NCBI GenBank assembly: GCA_033032865.1
Contig: JAWHQI010000079.1
Coordinates: forward strand, 6,080,501 to 6,144,500
Direction of reading: 5' to 3'
DNA length: 64,000 nt
Source: Dactylorhiza incarnata
Lineage: Eukaryota > Streptophyta > Magnoliopsida > Asparagales > Orchidaceae
Shown here one piece after another: positions 57,998 to 64,000 of this stretch. The first letter of the stretch is position 1; the number at the start of each line of letters is the position of its first letter. The notes below the pieces were generated by a model that was not told the origin of the DNA, did not search any database, and worked only from the letters and a program-made list of their open reading frames with translations. The position numbers and the translations under genes were made by a program.

Positions 57998-58411
57998 ATG
58001 CATAAATATCTTATGCATAAATCTTCTAAGAAAGGGGGAGATAAAGTATTCAAAACAAATCTTCTAAGAAAAGAAAATATCTTATGAATAGGCTGGATGA
58101 TAATTGAACTATAATTTGTTTGAAATGTTTTATGAATATATGAATGCAAACTGAGCTTTGAATTATCACCCTATTTAAGTTGAAAATCTAAGTTATAACT
58201 AAAACTTACCCTGTTTTGATTGGTTAATTCAATCTATGTTGCATTATCATGCCTATCAAATATCACTGTTGGATTAATTATCTGTTATAAAATCCTTGAT
58301 GCAATGAGCATGATATGATGAATTCATTACTGCAATAACACATATCAAGAATTAATGAGTAATGTACTCTAGCATTTGAGGGTGTTCTGACTTCTTCAAA
58401 TAGGGGGAGAT

Positions 58412-59734
58412 TATTGGGAAAATGGCCCTCAATGTTCCCTTGATTTGAAGAGTCCTCACACTCAATACTAAGTACAAGTTGTATTTGATAAACCCTATTT
58501 CTATCTCATAAGTATGCAGGACAAGGGCACACCATGGTGTAATGTTTGATCAGCTGAGACAAGCTCTCTGTCTCAGCTGAACCGCTGAGACAAGACCAGG
58601 AGCTGCTGAGAAGGCATCTGGGGAAGCTGAGCTGCAGATAGAAGAAACCGTTGAGATAAGTGTCTGTCTCAGCGGATCCGCTAAGAGGGGACAGAAGCAA
58701 CCACTGAGAAGGTTGACCATCTCAACCCAACCGCCGAGACAGTTCAAACGTGATATGGCGGGTTCTGCTTTTGGCGCAAGCTGCAGAAATGCGTATTGGG
58801 GACCACCAATCACTCCCATACCTGTCAGGAGGACATCTAAGAGCCGTTGAAGATCAAAGGAGTATAAAAGAAATAAGTTATGGTTGAGAAACAATCCACT
58901 GCTATCAATCTTTCTCTCAAGCACACAAAGAAGCGGAAGCGAACTGCTCCATTGTCGGCAGCCAAGAACTGAGCTAACACAAGGCTGCAAGGAGAAAAGA
59001 GATAGCTCATCTTGATTCATCTCAAGATAGAGCAAGTAGATCCAGTCCTTCATCTGAAGGGATGATCAAGAAGAACAAGGCTTAGTAAGTAGATCCAGTC
59101 CATCATCTGAAGGGCTGATCAAGAAGAATCAAGTTGGAGCTGCACTTCTCCTCCCCGATTCAAGTCTGCAATAGCAGCTGATAAGAAGAAGAAGAACAAG
59201 GCTTGACCTCTTCTTCCTTCTATTTGTAATCCTTATTATATCATCTGTAGGAGCCTTTGGGTTCTGAGTCTGTAGGGCTTTATTGCCTGAGTTTGTAGGG
59301 CTGTTAGGCCTGAGATTGTATGGATGTTATGCCTGAGATTGTAGGGTAGTTAGGCCTGAGATTGTAGGGCAGTTAGGCCTGCGTTTGTAGGACCAGGAGG
59401 TGGTCTGAGTTGTAGGAGGAGGATTCCTCTGAGGTAGGGCTACTATGCCTGAGGTAGGGTTTGGGAAAACCTGAGAGATCCTGTGGGATCTGTGCTGTAG
59501 GCTCTTGGAGCTGAGTTTGGAGAAGTTGGACTTGTCCAACTCATTGTTAGAAAGGTGAAGGGGGAAAGAGGACTACTCAAGACACCCTGTCTTGAGGAAC
59601 CTCTATAAATGCTTGTGTGTTTTCTGTGTGCTTGATAATTTACTAACCTAAAATCAGAAAACACTAAGCCTAGATAAAAGAAACCTATTCACCCCCCTCT
59701 AGGTGTTTAAGACTACATCCTACAAAAACTACCA
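58412..59734 (+). repeat. Element E 3' LTR
   Basis: 1323 bp, preceded by TAGGGGGAGAT (58401-58411). It starts TATTGGG and ends near CTCTAGGTGTTTAAG...ACCA. Without G it is the intact counterpart of the 5' LTR. TATAAAAG near 58863. Confidence 0.9.
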
Positions 59735-59739
59735 TTCCC

Positions 59740-60640
59740 TAAGAAAGGTGGTCTTACAATCGTCGCCAACGAACGAAATGAACTCATTCCTACACAAACC
59801 GTCACATGATGGCGAGTTTGTATATATTATAGAAAATTAAATGATGTTTCACGAAAAGATTACTTCCCACTTTCTTTTATCGATCAAATCTTAGAACTTC
59901 TATCGAGGCATGCTTACTATTGTTTTCTGGATGGATTGTCTGGATATTTGCAAATCCCTGTTGACGTGGAGGATCAAGAAAAGACTACCTTTACTTGTCC
60001 ATTTGGTACTTTCGCATATAGGCGTATGCCCTTTGGATTATGTAATGCTCCTGCCACTTTTTCAAAGATGCATGTTAGCTATATTTAACGAGTTAGTTGA
60101 AGATGTTATGGAAGTGTTTATGAACGACTTCTCGGTATTTGAGGATTCATATGATTTATGTTTACAAAATATAAAAAGAGTTCTAGCTAGATGTGAAGAA
60201 ACCAGTCTTGTGCTCAATTGGGAGAAATATTATTTCATGGTACAAGAAGGTTTGGTGTTGGGTCAAAAAGTTTCATGCCGTGGAATTGAGGTGGATAGGG
60301 CAAAAATAGAGACAATTGAACATTTACCACCTCCCACCACAATTAAAGCAGTACGTAGTTTTCTAGGACATGCAAGTTTTTATTGATGATTTACCAAAGA
60401 TTTCTCAAAAATCCCAAAACCGCTAAGTAAATTATTAGAAAAAGATGCTCCATTTTTTATTTGATATTGATTGTTTGAAAGCTTTTGAAATATTAAAAGA
60501 AAAGTTTATTAATTCTCCCATCATGATAGATCCATATTTTACTCAACCTTTTGAATTAATGTGCGATGCGAGTAGGTTCATTGTAGGAGCGGTATTAGGA
60601 CAGACGAAATAAATATTTTCATCATATTTATATACAACCC
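59740..60640 (+). pseudogene. pol: Athila-like element F RT and start of RNase H
   Basis: Resumes with KKGGLTIVANERNELIPTQT, then EDQEKTTFTCPFGTFAYRRM and PFGLCNAPATF. A frameshift lies near 60065. The catalytic motif reads FMND (60117-60128) where Athila has FMDD, so the second key Asp position is Asn. Then GIEVDRAKIETIEHLPPPT, FLGHASFY, stops near 60386, and LMCDASRFIVGAVLGQ of RNase H. Recognisable sequence stops near 60640; integrase is not in the window. Confidence 0.92.
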
Positions 60641-60646
60641 CATATT

Positions 60647-61278
60647 TGTCGAGTGGACCGGCAAGGAAAGCGACAGACAATGATAAGGAAGAGGGGCGAG
60701 TGCTCACATGGTAGCTTCCTCTCACCCTGCACCAAGATGATCGAGTCGCGTCTGGTCGATCGACTGGGCTTTCAGCTTTATTCTCGTCATTCGACCAGAC
60801 ATCTAGCCGATCGGCTAGACGACCAGCCGAACAGGCTTTTAGCCTTTTTTTGCCATTCAATGAGGCGTCTAACTGATCGTTTGATGACTAGCCGAATGTG
60901 CGATTGCAAGCCTGGCAGCAGGCATCTGTCCCCAGTTTGGGGCAAGCGGCGAGCACCCAGTCACAATGGGCACTCGCCACCCCCAGGCGAGCACGCCTCG
61001 AGTAGCATGGACTCGAACTTTAGGGGGACCTCTCGTTTTTCCAGGAAAGCCCTTTTGTGGCCGATGATTAGCCCTTCCAAACAGCGGGATTCCGCTGTTG
61101 ACAGACCAATTTGGGCTGCTTTTAGTAAAACCAATAGACGAGATTCAATTATCCATAGACCGTTTCAAGAAAACTATAAATAGACCTCAATGGCACCTTT
61201 GGAGGGCATCTCTCACAAGATTCTCTCTCCTCTGGTTTGCTTTGGTCGATTAGAGAGTCCATTTTTGCTACTCACCGT
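60647..61278 (+). mobile_element. Element I: LTR-like fragment
   Basis: Unlike the flanking Athila sequence: GC-richer, with clustered GACCAG, GCCGA and GGCGAGCAC motifs, a TATA box CTATAAATAG near 61173 and a leader-like stretch to the CACTA terminus at 61279. TGTCGAGTGG at 60647 may be its start. No second LTR, primer site or ORF is seen. LTR or solo LTR is the best guess. Confidence 0.45.
60803..60818. repeat. 16-bp perfect palindrome
   Basis: CTAGCCGATCGGCTAG. Related half-sites lie around it (GTCGATCGAC near 60757, GACGACCAGCCGA after it). It is upstream of the TATA box of element I. Confidence 0.9.
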
Positions 61279-62816
61279 CACTACAAGAAAATAGACTTTT
61301 GGCCAGGGCAAATTATCCTGGCAAAAAATCCAAAACCGTGGCTAAAGAGCTTTTGCCACAGTCTAGCCACAGGAAAAATTCGTAGCTAAAGGTCGCATGG
61401 AGAAAAGTTTTTAGCCACGGATTGGCCGTGACAAAAAGTATTAGCCACAAATAAATAATACCGTGGCTAATACCTTCACCTTTTGTCACGGTTTTATACC
61501 TTGACAAAAGATTCTAAACAACCATTAAAATGGACTATTTGCCACGGTTTGGTGTCGTGACAAATAGTCTGCTTATTAGCCACAGTTTAAAACCGTGGCT
61601 AATAATATATTAGATATTTTTAAAAAAACTATCTACCGTGGCAAATAATAAATTATGTGTTTAAAAAAAATGTGTACTTCAACATGTTTCCAAGAACAAT
61701 TACTCCAAATATATTCAGTGCCGCCAAGCCTACAACCATCACTTTCTCAGATGCATTCATCTTGCTGTAATAAGGAATGCTCATCAATGTTAAAATACAT
61801 ATTATTATTCATTTTTGGCATACAAATTTAGGCCCATGCTAAATAATTACCAATAATTAAACTAGCTCCCTAATAACAAAAATCTAAATAAAATAAAATA
61901 AAATAAAAGGAGTATTTCCCCCCTCAAAATTCCTATATATTGGAATCAAGTTGCATACTGATCCAAATCATCATCATTCAGTGTGATGCGGGCACTCTCA
62001 AAATTTTCGTTGCGATCCTCATTACAGTGAATGGCCTGCCACATTGGTCTTTCTGGCTGGAACATTCTGCAACATCTCAATCAACACACAAGATCACCAT
62101 TCACAGCATACAGAAACCCTAAACAATTTAAAAAAAAGAAGATCTTTGAGGTTGCGAGGGCTCACAGATGCTTGCAGAGAATCGAACATTGCACCGCAAA
62201 GATGTACTTACACGTGGAGATCTCCTTCACAGAGTTGAGCAAAAATGATCTAAAAGACTTCCGCAAAAATATGTCCTGCAGCTCAAAACTGAAAAAAAAT
62301 CGTTGTAGAACATAAATAAATGCAGTTGAGGTGGGTAATTTTATATAGAGAGATGCAAAACCTCAACATCATCTATATCAAAAAAGTTTTCAGGATCTCG
62401 AGTTTCTTCATGTGATTCCTGCTCTGATACATTACAAGTAGAATTACTAAGCCAAATGTCTTGTCCAAATCTAGAATTATTGAAAATCCAGTGTACTTTT
62501 TGGGTATGCTTTTGTTAAATTTTAATTTTTTTTATTTATTAGATACTTTTAGCAACATTTATTAAATGTAACGTATAAAGACAACATTTCAAAAATGGAG
62601 CAATAGATTTACCTAAAAACTGTTGCCTTAATTAAGGGTAAAGACAACATTTTTTTTATAGTGTTGTCTAAAAGTATGAAAAACTGTTGCCTTTGAGAAT
62701 ATGTAACGCGGGCATAGGCACTACTCTATGACAACAATTATTTATGTTTAGACAACAGTTTGCTGTTTTAGGCAACATTTCTGAAGTGTTGTTAAAGGCC
62801 GAAATTATTGTAGTGT
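61279..62816. mobile_element. CACTA-type transposon sequence (one or two elements)
   Basis: The left end is CACTACAAGAAAATAG at 61279, a classic CACTA terminus. It is followed to about 61665 by some 15 direct and inverted copies of CCGTGGCTAA/TTTGCCACGG. The right end reads ATTATTGTAGTG at 62816 (CACTACAATAAT inverted), preceded from about 62540 by a different subterminal repeat (GACAACATTT/AACTGTTGCC). Flanking triplets CGT and TTT do not match, so the ends may belong to two elements. No transposase is visible. Confidence 0.7.
61674..62490 (-). pseudogene. Possible captured host-gene exons inside the CACTA sequence
   Basis: On the minus strand four open patches have exon-like borders. 62490-62362 reads WIFNNSRFGQDIWLSNS and on to DDVE. 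62288-62212 follows a TTTTTTTCAG acceptor and ends at GTAAGT. 62066-61959 starts after TTGCAG, contains MFQPERPMWQAIHCNEDRN and can end at GTATGC. 61764-61674 follows TTATTACAG and reads KMNASEKVMVVGLAALN, a likely membrane segment. The last two join in phase; the phases of the first two do not fit simply. I do not recognise the protein. Confidence 0.4.
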
Positions 62817-63841
62817 TTGTAAGATGATCATTACAATAATAGGATGCAAGCAACAACCTATTATAGATAACCCATGTACCATCAATATTAGTTTTAGGGG
62901 AGGTGGTGTACATCCAATTGAATCTAAAGTGGGTTTTGATGATAAATAAGAATGCTCCATATCCTATGAAAAAAAGGTTGACGTCTTAGAAAGAAAACCT
63001 TAGAATATAATAAACAAAAAAAAAGTTTCACCAGCAATAGCCAATATGTATCATTTGCTTATATAAGTAAATGTTAATTAATTTGCAAGCAACAAGCATA
63101 AAAATGGATAACATGCAACCATGCATGAAGTCACGGCAAATGTGCACTATATATTCCATAACTAGAACCATACGACAGTAAAAAAATTCACTCCATGATT
63201 CATGCAGTAGGTGCCCGTAAACCCAACAAGATGTATATTAATGGAAAAGAATTTTGATGGCAATCCTAATATAGGATGTAGGTCATGTTTGGGAGAGCAG
63301 TGGGAGAGTGGTGGCAGTAGTGAACACAATTATGACAATAATATAGTGTTCGTGTAGGTGTGATGATACGAGCACCGGAGATTTCATTACTGCACATCGA
63401 TACGTGCAGGTTTATTCACGCCGTCCACGAGCTCTCACCATGGTGCATGAATGACAATTATTATATTTTTAGTACTATATCACACTTTAATGTATGTCAT
63501 TATTTTTGTGTTATACGTAAGCCCTCCTAGTATATAAAGGAGGAGGCCAGGCGCTGTAAGCATCTTTTTTGAATCTATCTTGATTTGGAATGAAAAGAGA
63601 AAGGGCAGATGGACCATAAATGTCTAAGAGGTTGACAAATATTATATTTAAGATAATATGACAATTTATTAATTGCTCTCTAAGCAACCTTTATCTCCAA
63701 AACATAGCAATGTATTTTATATGTGTGAGTGTGTGATTAGTATTATCTCAGCATCTATGAAGCTTTATTACACTTGAACAATAAAGAGTTTGTTAAATAA
63801 AATCATAGCAAAGTTCAAATCTTGTGGATATTGAGAGGGCG
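62817..63841. other. Unassigned intergenic-like sequence
   Basis: AT-rich, no ORF of note and no clear terminal repeat. A TATA-like GTATATAAAGGAGGAGGC near 63531 could be the promoter of an undetected LTR or simply chance. Confidence 0.5.
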
Positions 63842-64000
63842 TGTTTGGAAAAACTCATTTTCTTTTAACTTAACAAACTAACTATAAGTGATTTTACTTC
63901 TTAGGTTATATTACCCATATTGTATAGTAAGGGTAAATTGGTCATTAGATGTCTTAGGATGTCACACTCACCTTAGAGTGTCAAGGCCAAGTCAAGACAA
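63842..64000 (+). mobile_element. Element L: start of a B-like LTR, cut by the window end
   Basis: TGTTTGGAAAAACTC, then from about 63902 a close match to the start of B's LTR (TAGGTTATATTACCC, GTAAGGGTAAATTGGTCATT, TGTCTTAGGATG). No polypurine tract precedes it, so it is a 5' or solo LTR in + orientation. Confidence 0.85.

Larger units (their letters stand above)
52301..59734 (+). mobile_element. Element E: deletion-derived Copia element in F's RT gene
   Basis: The LTRs start TATTGGG rather than TGTTGGG in both copies. The 3' LTR probably ends ACCA at 59734. Flanks GTCCC (52296-52300) and TTCCC (59735-59739) are a one-base-mutated target duplication. F's RT reads on across the gap. The interior keeps only the C-terminal part of gag and a collapsed pol, so it could not encode its own RT or integrase. 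A solo LTR (G) lies in its 5' LTR. Confidence 0.88.

Overview
This window is plant nuclear DNA, probably from a eudicot with a large, repeat-rich genome. It consists almost entirely of nested LTR retrotransposons, with a CACTA-type DNA transposon near the right end. I find no intact ordinary host gene, no rRNA or tRNA gene and no CRISPR. The plant assignment rests on Copia elements of the SIRE/Maximus kind (initiator-tRNA-Met-type PBS, GGGGGAG polypurine tracts, LTR ends with C-runs followed by CTCTAG, an extra ORF after pol), an Athila-type Gypsy with a GGCGTCGTTGC primer site, a Tekay/Del-type chromovirus relic and a CACTACAAGAAAA terminus. Species cannot be told from this.

Layout (letters are mine). 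F is an old Athila-like Gypsy, + strand, that forms the scaffold. Its 5' LTR is split into 10841-11680 (left limit unknown), 28883-29065 and 48716-49347. Its gag, protease and RT run 49560-52300 and resume at 59740-60640. Four Copia units sit in or beside it. C (11681-28877, target duplication AACTT) has D, a Tekay-like Gypsy (17350-25626, GCTAC), in its RT gene. B (29066-48710, AATAT/ATTAT) has A (33569-45250, minus strand, AGCTG) in its third ORF. E (52301-59734, GTCCC/TTCCC) sits in F's RT gene and has a solo LTR, G (53037-54234, CACTT), in its 5' LTR. On the left, J is an LTR in minus orientation (330-822 plus 9674-10840), split by H (823-9668, minus strand, TCTTC) and abutted by the end of K (1-329). 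On the right come a fragment I (60647-61278), CACTA-type sequence (61279-62816), about 1 kb I cannot assign, and the start of a B-like LTR, L (63842-64000).

Coding content. A and C carry gag, protease, integrase, RT and RNase H with stops and frameshifts. B keeps gag and a third ORF but has no pol. H keeps only a gag relic. E keeps the C-terminal part of gag and a 'pol' collapsed into short spliced blocks. D has only about 1.9 kb of decayed interior between very long LTRs. The window is therefore rich in elements that must have moved using proteins supplied by others.

Most worth following up: (1) arrays of short stem-loops with changing stems in the predicted 5' leader (R-U5) of seven LTRs (A, B, C, E, H, J, K); (2) arrays of a TTCGACGAA/GTCGA core in the U3 of several LTRs, repeated in each element's own style just upstream of the third ORF in A and B; (3) a strong splice-acceptor-like sequence a few bases before the third-ORF start in both A and B; (4) four extra polypurine-tract copies before the 3' LTR in each of B, C and E.
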